Part shown: in pieces, positions 26,521-36,214 of the stretch
Numbering within the stretch: the stretch's first letter is position 1
Layout: every line of letters begins with the position of its first letter
Assembly: GCA_964559135.1 (NCBI GenBank)
Contig: CAZLGG010000007.1
Coordinates: 4,886 to 68,885, forward strand
Origin: DRQF01 sp964559135
Lineage (GTDB): Bacteria; Planctomycetota; GCA-002687715; DRQF01
DNA: 64,000 nt
Direction: 5' to 3'
Notes under the pieces: model-generated
Seen by the model: the letters and a program-made list of their open reading frames with translations, nothing else
Told to the model about the DNA's origin: nothing
The model's database searches: none
Position numbers and translations under genes: made by a program

Positions 26521-27282
26521 TCAGGTGGCCTTGATGGAGGCGCCCAGGAATTCCCGATTCATCCGGGCGATGTTGCTGACCGAGATCTCCTTGGGACAGG
26601 CCGCTTCGCACTCGTACTCATTGGTGCAGTTGCCGAAGCCCTGCTCGTCCATGGCTGCCACCATCCGAAGGACTCGGCGTTGGCGCTCCGGCTGCCCTTG
26701 GGGCAGGAGCGCGAACTGGCTCACCTTGGCGCTGACGAAGAGCATCGCCGAAGCGTTCTTGCAGGACGCGACACAGGCCCCGCATCCGATGCAGGCGGCC
26801 GCGTCAAACGCAAGGTCAGAACAATCCCTAGGAACCGGGAGTCCGTTCGCGTCGGGAGCGGAACCGGTGGAAACCGAAATGTATCCGCCGGCCTCGATGA
26901 CTCTGTCGAAGGCGGAGCGGTCCACGACGAGATCCTTGACCAGGGGAAAAGCCTTGGCGCGCCACGGCTCGATGACGAGCGTATCGCCATCCTTGAACTT
27001 CCGCATGTGCAGCTGGCAAAGGGTCGTTCCCCGCTCGAGACCGTGGGCCAACCCGTTGATCATGCACCCGCACATGCCGCAGATGCCCTCACGGCAATCG
27101 TGATCGAAGGCGACAGGCTCTTCGCCCTTCTCGATCAGCTTCGTGTTGAGGATGTCCAGCATCTCGAGAAACGACATGTCGGAACTGACATCGTCCAGTT
27201 GGTACGTCTCCAGGCGCCCAGGGCTGGCCGCGCTGCTCTGGCGCCAGATCTTGAGGGTCAGCTTCATCGTGGACTCGCTCAT
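26521..27282 (-). CDS. sdhB: Succinate dehydrogenase/fumarate reductase iron-sulfur subunit
   Basis: The 253-residue electron-transfer subunit of complex II or fumarate reductase. It binds three clusters: the [2Fe-2S] site [11 protein letters not shown] with a later Cys (TTLCQLH), the [4Fe-4S] site [13 protein letters not shown], and the third set [12 protein letters not shown]. The ATG at 27282 shares its A with the sdhA stop (TGATG), so translation is coupled; an upstream GTG is less likely. Gene order sdhC-sdhA-sdhB with one cytochrome gene matches the dihaem, Bacteroides/epsilon-type enzymes. No sdhD gene is present. Confidence 0.92.
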   Translation of the reverse strand: MSESTMKLTLKIWRQSSAASPGRLETYQLDDVSSDMSFLEMLDILNTKLIEKGEEPVAFDHDCREGICGMCGCMINGLAHGLERGTTLCQLHMRKFKDGDTLVIEPWRAKAFPLVKDLVVDRSAFDRVIEAGGYISVSTGSAPDANGLPVPRDCSDLAFDAAACIGCGACVASCKNASAMLFVSAKVSQFALLPQGQPERQRRVLRMVAAMDEQGFGNCTNEYECEAACPKEISVSNIARMNREFLGASIKAT

Positions 27283-29210
27283 CACTTGTAGCTCCTCTGG
27301 GTGAGTTCGACATTCTCGAACTCCAGGGCTTCCTTGTGCAGTTCAGCCGGCTTGCCGACCCCTTGGAATTCCCAAGCCGCAACGTAGCGGAAGTTTTCGT
27401 CGTCCCGCTTCGCCTCGCCCTCTTCAGTCTGGTATTCCTCGCGGAAATGACCGCCGCACGACTCCTCGCGGTGCAACGCATCACTCACCATGAGTTCGGC
27501 AAACTCCATGAAGTCGGCCACGCGCCCCGCTTTTTCGAGTTCCTGGTTGAGGTCTTCCCCCTCACCCAAGACGCGGACGTCCTTCCAGAAGGCCTCCCGG
27601 AGGGCCGGGATCTTCTGGAGGGCTTCCTCGAGGCCCTTCCGGTTGCGCGCCATCCCGCAGTGGTCCCACATGATCAACCCCAGCTCCCGGTGGAAACTGT
27701 CGACCGTGCGCGAACCGTTGACGGCGAGAAGCTTCTCCGTGCGTTCCTTGGCGTCCTTCTCCGCCGCGCTGAAAGCCTCGTGATCCGTATCGACTTTGGC
27801 GAGCTTTCGGCCGGCCAGGTGACCGGGCAACGTGTAGGGCAGCACGAAGTAGCCGTCGGCCAATCCCTGCATGAGCGCGCTCGCGCCGAGCCGGTTGGCC
27901 CCGTGGTCGGAGAAGTTGGCCTCCCCCAACACGAACAGGCCGGGCACCGTGCTCTCGAGGTCGTAATTCACCCACAGCCCCCCCATCGTGTAGTGGACGG
28001 CGGGATAGATCCGCATGGGAACGTTGTAGGGGTTCTCGCCGGTGATCTTCTCGTACATGTGAAACAGATTGCCGTACTTCGAGCGGATCGTGTCGATGCC
28101 GTCGCGCTGGATGGCATCCCTGAAATCCAGATACACGGCCAATCCGGAAGGCCCGACTCCGCGGCCCTCGTCGCAAACCATCTTGGCATTACGGCTCGCC
28201 ACGTCTCTGGGCACCATGTTGCCGAAACTCGGATACTTGCGCTCCAGATAGTAGTCTCGATCCTCTTCCGGGATGTCGTTGGGCGGCCGCTTGTCCCCTG
28301 CCTTCATCGGCACCCAGACCCGGCCGTCGTTCCGCAGACTCTCGCTCATCAGCGTGAGCTTCGACTGGTGGTCTCCGGAAACGGGGATGCACGTGGGATG
28401 AATCTGCGTGTAGCAGGGGTTCGCGAAGTAAGCGCCGCGCTTGTGGGCGCGCCAGGCGGCCGTGACGTTCGAAGCCTTGGCATTCGTCGAGAGGTAAAAG
28501 ACGTTGCCGTAGCCCCCCGTGCACAGGAGAACGGCGTGGCCGGCGTAGCGCTCGTAGGCGCCCGTGATCAGATTCCGCGCGACGACACCCCGTGCGACCC
28601 CATCCACGACGACGAGATCCAACATTTCACGTCTGGGGAGCAACTTGACGCGTCCGGCGTCCACCTGGCGCATCAACGCCCCGTAGGCGCCGAGAAGGAG
28701 CTGCTGACCGGTCTGTCCGCGGGCGTAGAAGGTTCTCGACACCTGGGCTCCGCCGAAGGTTCGATTGGCGAGAAGCCCACCGTATTCCCGTGCGAAAGGC
28801 ACCCCCTGGGCGACGCACTGGTCGATGATGTTGTTGCTGACCTCGGCCAAGCGGTACGTGTTGGCCTCTCGCGCCCGGAAGTCGCCGCCCTTGATCGTGT
28901 CGTAGAAGAGCCGGAAGACACTGTCGTTGTCGTTCGGGTAATTCTTGGCTGCATTGATGCCGCCCTGCGCCGCAATGCTGTGGGCCCTTCGCGCGCTGTC
29001 CTGGATGCAGAGGGCCACCACGTTGTAGCCCATTTCGCCCAGGGACGCCGCCGCGGACGCGCCGGCGAGCCCGGTCCCTACGACGACGATCGTGAACTTG
29101 CGGCGATTGTTCGGCGCCACGAGTTTGAGCTCGGACTTGCGCTTCGCCCATTTCTCGTCCAAGGCCCCCGCGGGGATTCGCGATTCCAACTTTCCGTTCG
29201 AGGACGACAT
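27282..29210 (-). CDS. sdhA: Succinate dehydrogenase/fumarate reductase flavoprotein subunit
   Basis: The 642-residue FAD-containing catalytic subunit. The dinucleotide fold is at [21 protein letters not shown], the covalent-FAD region at [22 protein letters not shown] with the His that carries FAD, and the substrate site at the HPTCIPVSG and [16 protein letters not shown] segments. It starts one base after the sdhC stop, with AGGAG in the end of sdhC. It would oxidise succinate to fumarate, or do the reverse under anaerobic conditions; sequence cannot tell the direction. The longer length versus about 590 residues for E. coli SdhA is normal for this subgroup. Confidence 0.94.
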   Translation of the reverse strand: MSSSNGKLESRIPAGALDEKWAKRKSELKLVAPNNRRKFTIVVVGTGLAGASAAASLGEMGYNVVALCIQDSARRAHSIAAQGGINAAKNYPNDNDSVFRLFYDTIKGGDFRAREANTYRLAEVSNNIIDQCVAQGVPFAREYGGLLANRTFGGAQVSRTFYARGQTGQQLLLGAYGALMRQVDAGRVKLLPRREMLDLVVVDGVARGVVARNLITGAYERYAGHAVLLCTGGYGNVFYLSTNAKASNVTAAWRAHKRGAYFANPCYTQIHPTCIPVSGDHQSKLTLMSESLRNDGRVWVPMKAGDKRPPNDIPEEDRDYYLERKYPSFGNMVPRDVASRNAKMVCDEGRGVGPSGLAVYLDFRDAIQRDGIDTIRSKYGNLFHMYEKITGENPYNVPMRIYPAVHYTMGGLWVNYDLESTVPGLFVLGEANFSDHGANRLGASALMQGLADGYFVLPYTLPGHLAGRKLAKVDTDHEAFSAAEKDAKERTEKLLAVNGSRTVDSFHRELGLIMWDHCGMARNRKGLEEALQKIPALREAFWKDVRVLGEGEDLNQELEKAGRVADFMEFAELMVSDALHREESCGGHFREEYQTEEGEAKRDDENFRYVAAWEFQGVGKPAELHKEALEFENVELTQRSYK

Positions 29211-29211
29211 T

Positions 29212-29880
29212 TCAGCTCCTCCAGGCAGTCATGGCGACAATGGGGAAGGACGCGAAACCGAGAGCCAAGACGATGGCGAGGACGATTCCGATCCTTCGGA
29301 ACCATGGATTGCATGGTTCGTGATTGATCCCGAGGGATTGAAAGAGACTTCGGAATCCGTGGGTCAAATGGAAGCCGACGGCGAGTGCGCCCACCACGTA
29401 GATCGCGGCGAACAGGGGGTCCGTGAGCCCGGCGACGACCCTTGCGTGCAGAGCCTCCGCGTGGGGCATGGCATACCCCTTGCGGAATCGGAAATGCAAC
29501 AGGTGGACGATCAGGAAGGCCAAGACGACGAGACCCGAGTAGATCATGGTTCTCGACGACAGCGTGCTCTCGCCGAAGGTGTTCTTCACCTGATAGGCCA
29601 CGGGGCGCGCCTTGCGGTTTTCGACCGTCAGCCGGATCGCCATCCAGATATGGATCCAAAACAGCAGGAAGAGCCCCAACTCGAGCACGTAGAGAAGGGG
29701 TCCCAGCTTGTGGAGCCCCTCGACGTAGGCCACGAAGGCCGCGCCGTCCTGCCCCGCAAAGAGGGTGAGGTTCTCCAACAGGTGGACGACGAGGAAACCG
29801 ATCAGCAACAGGCCGGTCACGGCCATGACGAACTTCTTGCCCAATGAAGACAAGAAGAATCGTCCCATTCCCTTCGGCAT
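29212..29880 (-). CDS. sdhC: Succinate dehydrogenase cytochrome b subunit
   Basis: A 222-residue membrane anchor with five predicted transmembrane helices (about 14-33, 61-81, 102-125, 150-175, 195-215). Haem-ligand histidines are visible in [30 protein letters not shown] and LTHGFRS, consistent with a dihaem quinone-reactive subunit as in the Bacteroides/Bacillus type. The ATG at 29880 was chosen: GGGGAG lies ten bases upstream, while the longer frame begins with TTG. It is first in the sdhCAB operon. Confidence 0.88.
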   Translation of the reverse strand: MPKGMGRFFLSSLGKKFVMAVTGLLLIGFLVVHLLENLTLFAGQDGAAFVAYVEGLHKLGPLLYVLELGLFLLFWIHIWMAIRLTVENRKARPVAYQVKNTFGESTLSSRTMIYSGLVVLAFLIVHLLHFRFRKGYAMPHAEALHARVVAGLTDPLFAAIYVVGALAVGFHLTHGFRSLFQSLGINHEPCNPWFRRIGIVLAIVLALGFASFPIVAMTAWRS

Positions 29881-29998
29881 GGTCAATCATCTCCCCGGGC
29901 CCGAGGGGAGCGCCGCAGGCCCTCTTCCCAATTCCAGGCGCCGACACGCCTTGTGGTGGATCCGCGAAGCAATTCCGCGAATCCAGGACCCTTATAAC

Positions 29999-30028
29999 GT
30001 TCCCCGCTCATCTTTTTTAGGGGGGAAC
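29999..30028. promoter_or_regulatory. Inverted repeat in the sdhC/radical-SAM divergent region
   Basis: GTTCCCC at 29999-30005 and GGGGAAC at 30022-30028 are perfectly complementary, separated by 16 bases that include T6. It sits between two divergent genes, close to a minus-strand TATAA-type element (29991-29997). It may be an operator; alternatively a transcript hairpin. Confidence 0.35.
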
Positions 30029-30086
30029 CTCGAGACTTTTTGCCTCGGAGAGCCGAAAAACTTACAAAGGACCTGCTTCCCTTCCC

Positions 30087-31373
30087 ATGCAGATCGAGGA
30101 TCCGATGCCGCCGTTGCCCGCCGATGACGACTTTGCCGCGATGACCCGCGAGAACGAGAAGGAGCTCTTGCAGGCCGAGAGAGACGGCCGGGTCCGCGTG
30201 GATGCGGTGCCGCTGAAGATCACGTTCGAGTTCACCGGCGACTGCAACCTGCACTGTTTCTTCTGCGATTGCGAGTTCAGTCGGAATGAGCTTCGCAAGC
30301 AGGGCATGCATCGTTTCTCCATGGACGAGACGACGTTTCGCATGATGGCGAACGTCGCATTCCCGAAGGCCACGGTGATCAACCCCACGGTCGTCGGGGA
30401 GCCATTCACCTTCCCCCACTTCGATGTCATGGTCGAACTGGCGGAGAAGTATGCCGTGCGTCTGGAACTCGTGACGAACGGCATGTTGCTCAAGAATCCG
30501 AGGCTCGACCGGGTTCTGCCCCTCCTGGACCGTCTGATCATGAGTTTCGACGGGGGCTCGAAGGAGGTCTTCGAGCACTGTCGAACGGGCTCGAAATTCG
30601 ACGTGGTGATCTCCAATCTGCGGCTGTTCAAGGAACGCCGCAGAGCCTTGGGTCTGCGCAAACAGGTCAAGTTCGATTTCGGTGTCACTTTGATGAGAGA
30701 GAACATCGAAGAGTTCCCCCGCATCGTCGAATGGGCGCGGGAGCTGGACGTGGACACGGTCCACGCCGGTCACCTACTCGTGTTCACCAAGGACCTCAGG
30801 GGGTCGTCGCTCCTCGAACACAAGGCCCTTGCCAACCACTGGATCGAGAAAGCGCTCACCCGCGCGAAGGAGCTGGGCGTTCAGCTCAATGCTCCGGCAC
30901 TCTTCGACCTCGAGGCCGAAGAGGTCCCTCCGACTCCCATCGAGGAGCCCGGAGAGACGACCGGCCTCGTGCCCAGGCAAGAGATCCTCCGACGCGACGA
31001 CGGCGACATGTCGCGAAAAGAAGCCCAGGAGATCCTCGCCACCGAAGCCCCTCCCCCGGACTGGGCGAAAGACGCGTACTGGTGTCCCTTCGCGTGGCGG
31101 CAGGTCTTCGTCACGGTGGAAGGCAACGTTGCTCCCTGCTGCCACCAAGGACGCCCCATCGTGGGCAACGTCTTCAAGGATAATTGGGACGACATCTGGA
31201 ATGGCGAGGAATACCAAGCACTCCGCCGCGGCTTGAGAGACAAGAAGCCTCGGTCCTACTGCGCCTCCTGCGCCCTCCTCGCGGAGCAAGGACACGTCGC
31301 CTACGACGAGAAGGGCTACATGTTCGAGGATCGCTATCCGGAACAGAGTCGGGCCGACCAACGGACTCGTTGA
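30087..31373 (+). CDS. Radical SAM protein with SPASM domain
   Basis: A 428-residue radical S-adenosylmethionine enzyme. The cluster motif CNLHCFFC (C53, C57, C60) holds the [4Fe-4S] that cleaves SAM. A C-terminal SPASM-type region carries auxiliary-cluster cysteines in WCPFAWRQVFVTVEGNVAPCC and later YCASCAL, with GNVFKDNWDDIWNGEEYQALR between them, a signature shared by SPASM maturases and related enzymes. The substrate is not evident: no small precursor peptide gene lies next to it, so a peptide-modification role is unsupported. It is divergent from sdhC. A weak AAGGA upstream lies about 14 bases from the ATG, so the start is only moderately certain. Confidence 0.85.
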   Translation: MQIEDPMPPLPADDDFAAMTRENEKELLQAERDGRVRVDAVPLKITFEFTGDCNLHCFFCDCEFSRNELRKQGMHRFSMDETTFRMMANVAFPKATVINPTVVGEPFTFPHFDVMVELAEKYAVRLELVTNGMLLKNPRLDRVLPLLDRLIMSFDGGSKEVFEHCRTGSKFDVVISNLRLFKERRRALGLRKQVKFDFGVTLMRENIEEFPRIVEWARELDVDTVHAGHLLVFTKDLRGSSLLEHKALANHWIEKALTRAKELGVQLNAPALFDLEAEEVPPTPIEEPGETTGLVPRQEILRRDDGDMSRKEAQEILATEAPPPDWAKDAYWCPFAWRQVFVTVEGNVAPCCHQGRPIVGNVFKDNWDDIWNGEEYQALRRGLRDKKPRSYCASCALLAEQGHVAYDEKGYMFEDRYPEQSRADQRTR

Positions 31374-31389
31374 GAACCCCTCCGTCGGC

Positions 31390-33408
31390 TCAAGACGATG
31401 CGGCGGTCTCCTCGTCGTAGATCGTGATCCGACCGGCAAGCGCACTGGCCGCCACGGTCAGCGGTGACGCCAGATACATCTTCCCCGGACCGGACCGTCC
31501 AGGAAAGTTCCGGTTGATCGCCGAGATCGTCACTTGGTCCGACTTCCGCGAAACTCCGGGGCCGGCGTTGATGCAGGCGCCGCAGGACGGCTCGATCACC
31601 TCAACCCCCATTTCCTCGAAGAGCTCCAGATAGCCCTTTTGTTCGCAATAGGCTTTCACGCCCTGAGAGCCGAACTGGATGTAGAAGGTCACGTTGTCGG
31701 CGACTTTCTGCCCGCGCTTGCGACCATCGGCGAGGACCTTCGCGTAGAGGTCCATATCCTCGATCTTGCCCGCCGTGCACGACCCTCCGTAAGCGATGTC
31801 GATTTCGACACCCTCGGGCAAATCTTCGATCTCGACGCCGTTCCCTGGATCGCCCGGGAGCGCCACCATGGGCTTCACCTTGGAAGCGTCGATGGTGATC
31901 ACTTTCTCGTAGACGGCGTCCTCGTCGGATTCGAGGCCGGCCAGCAGACCGCGTGCGGCGGCAGGATCGAGCCCTCGCCGGCTCACCAGATACTCGATCG
32001 TCTTCTCGTCGGGCGCCACGAGCCCGGTGAAGGCGCCGACTTCAGCGGCCATGTTCGTCATCGTCGCCCGCTCGTCGATGTCGAGAGCTTCCACGACGGG
32101 ACCGCAGTACTCGAGGATCTTCCCGATGGCCTTGCCCGTTCGGACGTATTCCTGTCGAAGAATCTCGAGCATCAAGTCCTTGGCGGTCACGTTGGACGCC
32201 TTTTCGCCAATGACCTCGATCTTCACCGTACCCGGGACGTTGAGCTGGATGTCCTTCGTGACCCAACTGTTGAAAATGGCGGTCGTGCCGGCGCCGAATG
32301 CCACGGCCCCGATGGCGCCGCTGTGGGGCGTGTGACTGTCGCTGCCGATGATGATCATGCCCGGCTCGGCGTAGGACTCGAGAACCTTGCTGTGGCAGAT
32401 GGCTTCGCTGCCCTTCGTCGGCCCTTCGATTTCACCGTGAAGCGTGATCCCCTGTTCCTCCGCGAAGGTCCTCTGCTTGACCTCGAGTTGCTTCGCGACG
32501 TCGAGAAGCCCCATTTTCTTGCGTTCCTCGGTCATGGCCTCATCGAGAAACGTCAGGTGATCTCGAAAGAAGAAAATGCTCTCCCGGTCGACGACCTTCT
32601 CGTCGGAGCCGACGAGTTTGTGGAAGAAATCGGCCGCCATGGGCGTGACGTATTCGTGACTGAAACGGATGTCGGTGCGCACGAAGCCCGTGTCGCCGGG
32701 CTTCACGTAGGGAACTCCCACCTGATTGAGAGAGAGATCCGTCACGAAGTGCCGAGCGATGATTTTTTCGCCGATGGTCATCGGGCGCTGCTCGGTCGTG
32801 ATGGGAGGGACGGCCCCCTTGCCCTGCATGCGCGCCACGTTGAACTCGAAAAGTCCGCCGAATTCGACGATCTGCTTCGAAATGGGATCCAGGCCCTTCG
32901 TGAAAGCTTCCAGAGGAATCTCTTCCTGGGCGCGGATCTTGTCGATCAGGCTGAAATCCGTGCTCGTGAGCAGACCGAGGTTGTGGCAATTCTCCCGGTA
33001 GATGCGCTCGATGTTCTCGGCGATGATGATCCGAATCCCGGCCAGCATTTCGGCGTACGGACTCTGCTCGCGACTCGAGCCCTTGCCCCTGCGTTGCCCG
33101 GAGACGGAGACCTCGAACCCTCCCGATTTCACGGCCCCGCGGGTCACGGGAAACTCGTCACCGGCCTGGAAGCCCAGATACGGGAATTCGCCCAAGGTTT
33201 CGTCGAAGTAGTAGCAGATGTATGCAGGCGTGATCTCGTCGGTGGAGATGTTGTTCCGAAGGGGCAATCCATGGGGCCATTCCAGATCTTCGCCAGCGAG
33301 TTGTCGTCTCATCGCCTCGGGATCATCGACGAGGAAGAGAATCCGACCCTTGACCAGGATCGACTCGGGTCGTCGCTGAACCTCGCGCTCGAGCAGGCTC
33401 TGAATCAT
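31390..33408 (-). CDS. Aconitase-family hydratase with swivel domain at the N-terminus
   Basis: A 672-residue Fe-S hydratase of the aconitase/isopropylmalate isomerase group. The LeuD-like swivel domain comes first (NNISTDEITP, GSSREQSPYA, RENCHNLGLL within about residues 1-165), and the LeuC-like catalytic domain follows (GSDSHTPHSGAIG; cluster cysteines in GGSCTAGK and PSCGACIN; RNFPGRSG). In most aconitases the swivel is at the C-terminus, so this order resembles AcnB or a LeuD-LeuC fusion. Function may be aconitate hydratase, given the nearby sdh operon, or another 2-hydroxyacid isomerase. The ATG at 33408 follows GGAGGGG; the longer frame starts with TTG. Confidence 0.85.
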   Translation of the reverse strand: MIQSLLEREVQRRPESILVKGRILFLVDDPEAMRRQLAGEDLEWPHGLPLRNNISTDEITPAYICYYFDETLGEFPYLGFQAGDEFPVTRGAVKSGGFEVSVSGQRRGKGSSREQSPYAEMLAGIRIIIAENIERIYRENCHNLGLLTSTDFSLIDKIRAQEEIPLEAFTKGLDPISKQIVEFGGLFEFNVARMQGKGAVPPITTEQRPMTIGEKIIARHFVTDLSLNQVGVPYVKPGDTGFVRTDIRFSHEYVTPMAADFFHKLVGSDEKVVDRESIFFFRDHLTFLDEAMTEERKKMGLLDVAKQLEVKQRTFAEEQGITLHGEIEGPTKGSEAICHSKVLESYAEPGMIIIGSDSHTPHSGAIGAVAFGAGTTAIFNSWVTKDIQLNVPGTVKIEVIGEKASNVTAKDLMLEILRQEYVRTGKAIGKILEYCGPVVEALDIDERATMTNMAAEVGAFTGLVAPDEKTIEYLVSRRGLDPAAARGLLAGLESDEDAVYEKVITIDASKVKPMVALPGDPGNGVEIEDLPEGVEIDIAYGGSCTAGKIEDMDLYAKVLADGRKRGQKVADNVTFYIQFGSQGVKAYCEQKGYLELFEEMGVEVIEPSCGACINAGPGVSRKSDQVTISAINRNFPGRSGPGKMYLASPLTVAASALAGRITIYDEETAASS

Positions 33409-33623
33409 GGGAATCCCCTCCAAAAAAAATGCGAGACGGGTCGACGGCAGTGCGTCACCGGTCTCGGCGGGTGTCTAGAAATAGCAACCCGCACCCTTCG
33501 CTGCAAGCGTAGCCGCCCCGCCACGCCGCCGCACCCACCCGCCCCTCGACAGCTTTTTGCTATGGGAAAACGACCTCAGAGATTCTATAAATCCCGGTCG
33601 CATCGGTACATGGAACGCCCTTC

Positions 33624-35669
33624 ATGAAGATTGATCGCATTCGAAACATCGGAATCATCGCCCACATCGATGCGGGCAAGACCACCACGTCCGAACGTAT
33701 CCTCTATCTGGGCGGGAGGATCCATCGCATGGGCGAGGTGCACCACGGCGACACGGCCCTCGACTGGCTCGAGGACGAACAGGAGCGCGGGATCACCATC
33801 AAGGCCGCGGCGTCGCGGGTGCCTTGGCGCGTTCACGCGATCAATCTCATCGACACGCCGGGGCACGTGGATTTCACGGCCGAGGTCGAACGCTCCCTGC
33901 GGGTCATCGACGGCGCGGTCGTGGTGCTCTGCGGCGTCGCGGGGGTGGAGGCCCAGAGTGAGACGGTGTGGAGGCAGGCCGACCATTACTCCGTCCCCCG
34001 CATCGTGTTCGTGAATAAGCTCGACCGCACCGGCGCGGATTTCCACAAGGCGGTCCAATCTCTCGTCAAGCGGTTGAAGGCCCACCCCATCATCCTTCAT
34101 GAGCCCATTCTCGGCGAGAACGACGTCTTCGAGGGCCTCATCGACTTGGTTTCGATGGAGGCCCTTCATTTCCCGGACGCCGACACGGTGGAGCGGACGG
34201 CTCTCACCCAGGCCCAGCAAGAGGCGGCCGGGCCCGGTCGGGACCAGCTCGTGGAACGACTGGCCGATCTCGACGACGAGATTGCCGAGCTGTACCTCGG
34301 CGGAGAGGAGCTTGCCCCTGACGTTCTCCGCGGGGCGCTCCGGCGCGCCACCTTGAACCTCTCGTGCGTGCCCGTCCTGGCGGGAGCCGCTTACAAGAAA
34401 ATCGGCGTACAACCTCTCCTCGATGCGGTGATCGACTTCCTTCCGTCTCCCGCGGACCTCCCCCCCATGCAAGGTCACGACCCGAAGCATCCGGAAAGGG
34501 TCGTGGAGCGTCCACACTCCCCCGATGCGCCCTTCTCGGGTCTCGTGTTCAAGGTGCAGGCGCAGGTGGGCGGCGAGCTCTTCTACATGAGGATCTACTC
34601 GGGGAAGCTGGAGGTCGGCGACGCTCCCATCAACGCCCGCACGGGGAAGCGGGAACGCATCCAGGACATTCTTCGCGTCCACGGCAAGGGCGGAGAACGC
34701 ATCAAGGTCGCCGAAGCGGGCGACATCGTCACCATCCCCGGACTCAAACGTTCGGTGACGGGCGACACCCTCCATGACCCGGCGCACCCGATCGCTTTCG
34801 AGTCGATCCACTTCCCCGAACCCGTCGTGTCCATGGCCATCGAGCCGAAAACCGCGGCGGCTCGGGACAAACTCTCGGAGTCCTTGGTCAAACTCAGTCG
34901 TGAAGATCCGACCTTCACGGTCCACGAGGATCCGGATACCGGTCAGGTGATCCTCTCAGGCATGGGGGAGCTCCACTTGGAAGTCATCGCGAATCGACTC
35001 GAACGAGAGTTTCGCGTGCAAACCAACACCGGTAAGCCCCGAGTGACCTACCGAGAATGCATTTCCAAGGCCGCGGACGTCGAACACGAGGTCCAAAAGA
35101 CCCTCGGCGGCAAGACCATTTGGGGCAAAGTCAAGCTCCGCGTGGAGCCCGGTGACGACTCCGACACAGCCTGGCAGGTCCCCGCGGACCGCGTTCTCCC
35201 CAAGGGCATGAAGAAACAGCTCATCGAGCAACTCGAAGGCGAACTCGCGGGCACGGGCCTTTGGGGCTACTCCCTCATGGGCACCCGAGCGACCCTTCTC
35301 GACGTTCAGATCAAGGAGGTGGACCCGTCCGGCGCGGGCTTGCCCTACGCCCTCGCCGAAGCCTTCACTCAGGCTTTGAGGGACGGCGGCACCCAGATCC
35401 TCGAACCTATCATGCGCGTCGAGGTGACGACCCCTCAGGAGCACCTGGGCCCTGTCCATCGCGCTCTCCAGACCAAGAGGGTGGAAATCGAGGAGATGGA
35501 GGATCACGACGGCCTCGCCATGATTCGAGGACGCGTCCCGATGTCCGAGATGTTCGGATTCCCCAACGACCTCAGAACGATCAGTCAGGGCCGCGCATCG
35601 GTATCCATGGAACCCGCCGGCCACCAACCGGTGCCGGAAGAAATCGTCAAAAAAATGTTCGGAGACTGA
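33624..35669 (+). CDS. fusA: Elongation factor G
   Basis: A 681-residue translational GTPase with the five EF-G domains. G1 is AHIDAGKTTTSERIL, switch I region DWLEDEQERGITI, G3 DTPGHVDFTAEVERSL, G4 NKLDRTGADF. The domain IV region and the C-terminal MSEMFGFPNDLRTISQGRASVSMEP segment are typical. It is not next to rpsL/rpsG/tuf, so it may be a paralogue (for example the spdEFG type of planctomycetes and spirochaetes) or the only copy in an unusual place; the window cannot distinguish. A small membrane protein gene begins four bases after its stop. Confidence 0.92.
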   Translation: MKIDRIRNIGIIAHIDAGKTTTSERILYLGGRIHRMGEVHHGDTALDWLEDEQERGITIKAAASRVPWRVHAINLIDTPGHVDFTAEVERSLRVIDGAVVVLCGVAGVEAQSETVWRQADHYSVPRIVFVNKLDRTGADFHKAVQSLVKRLKAHPIILHEPILGENDVFEGLIDLVSMEALHFPDADTVERTALTQAQQEAAGPGRDQLVERLADLDDEIAELYLGGEELAPDVLRGALRRATLNLSCVPVLAGAAYKKIGVQPLLDAVIDFLPSPADLPPMQGHDPKHPERVVERPHSPDAPFSGLVFKVQAQVGGELFYMRIYSGKLEVGDAPINARTGKRERIQDILRVHGKGGERIKVAEAGDIVTIPGLKRSVTGDTLHDPAHPIAFESIHFPEPVVSMAIEPKTAAARDKLSESLVKLSREDPTFTVHEDPDTGQVILSGMGELHLEVIANRLEREFRVQTNTGKPRVTYRECISKAADVEHEVQKTLGGKTIWGKVKLRVEPGDDSDTAWQVPADRVLPKGMKKQLIEQLEGELAGTGLWGYSLMGTRATLLDVQIKEVDPSGAGLPYALAEAFTQALRDGGTQILEPIMRVEVTTPQEHLGPVHRALQTKRVEIEEMEDHDGLAMIRGRVPMSEMFGFPNDLRTISQGRASVSMEPAGHQPVPEEIVKKMFGD

Positions 35670-35673
35670 TGTC

Positions 35674-36201
35674 GTGAGCGACGACGTAGCGTCCCTGGAT
35701 GAACTCGAACGCGACGACGCACTGCCGCGAATCTACGTCGATATCCGCATCACGCGTCGTATTCGAAGTCTTCCGGCGACGACCGTGGCCATATGGCAGG
35801 GCATGAAGAAGGTCCTCTTCCTCGGCGCCGTTCTGCTCGCGGTCCTGGCGCTCTGCTGGCCGGATTTCGTGATCTCCCAAGGACTGGGTATCGTCGCCGC
35901 CATCCTGATCGTGTGGCAGATCTGGGAGAACATGATCGCCCGGAGCCACTACGGCGTCTCGCACATCCTCCTGACGTCGAAGGGAATCCTCTTCACGGCG
36001 GAAAACGTGTACATCCCGTGGGAAGACGTCGAAAGCTGGGCAGCGAGTGGCGATCTGTTGCGGCTGACCCCATCCCCCCAGGCTCGACCCGGCGGTCTCT
36101 TCGCGCCGTCGACGCTGGACATCCCCCTCGCCCACAAGAGTCGCCATCTCGTCCTGGAGGTCTTTCGAAAAGAGGCGCCCCGCCGCCAAAGCACGGACTG
36201 A
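35674..36201 (+). CDS. Small membrane protein, unknown function
   Basis: A 175-residue protein starting with GTG, four bases after the EF-G stop. Residues about 40-80 contain two closely spaced hydrophobic helices (VLFLGAVLLAVLALCW and LGIVAAILIVWQIW), then a cytoplasmic-type domain SHILLTSKGILFTAENVYIPWEDVESW, which resembles the bacterial PH-like/YcxB-type pattern. No family was assigned with certainty. The close linkage to EF-G suggests co-transcription. It converges with the kinase gene, 13 bases away. Confidence 0.65.
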   Translation: MSDDVASLDELERDDALPRIYVDIRITRRIRSLPATTVAIWQGMKKVLFLGAVLLAVLALCWPDFVISQGLGIVAAILIVWQIWENMIARSHYGVSHILLTSKGILFTAENVYIPWEDVESWAASGDLLRLTPSPQARPGGLFAPSTLDIPLAHKSRHLVLEVFRKEAPRRQSTD

Positions 36202-36214
36202 CATCCCGCGATGA

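Noticed and set aside
27336..29327. 663-residue plus-strand frame opposite sdhA
   Set aside because: Complement of sdhA with all its cofactor motifs; no coding signal of its own.
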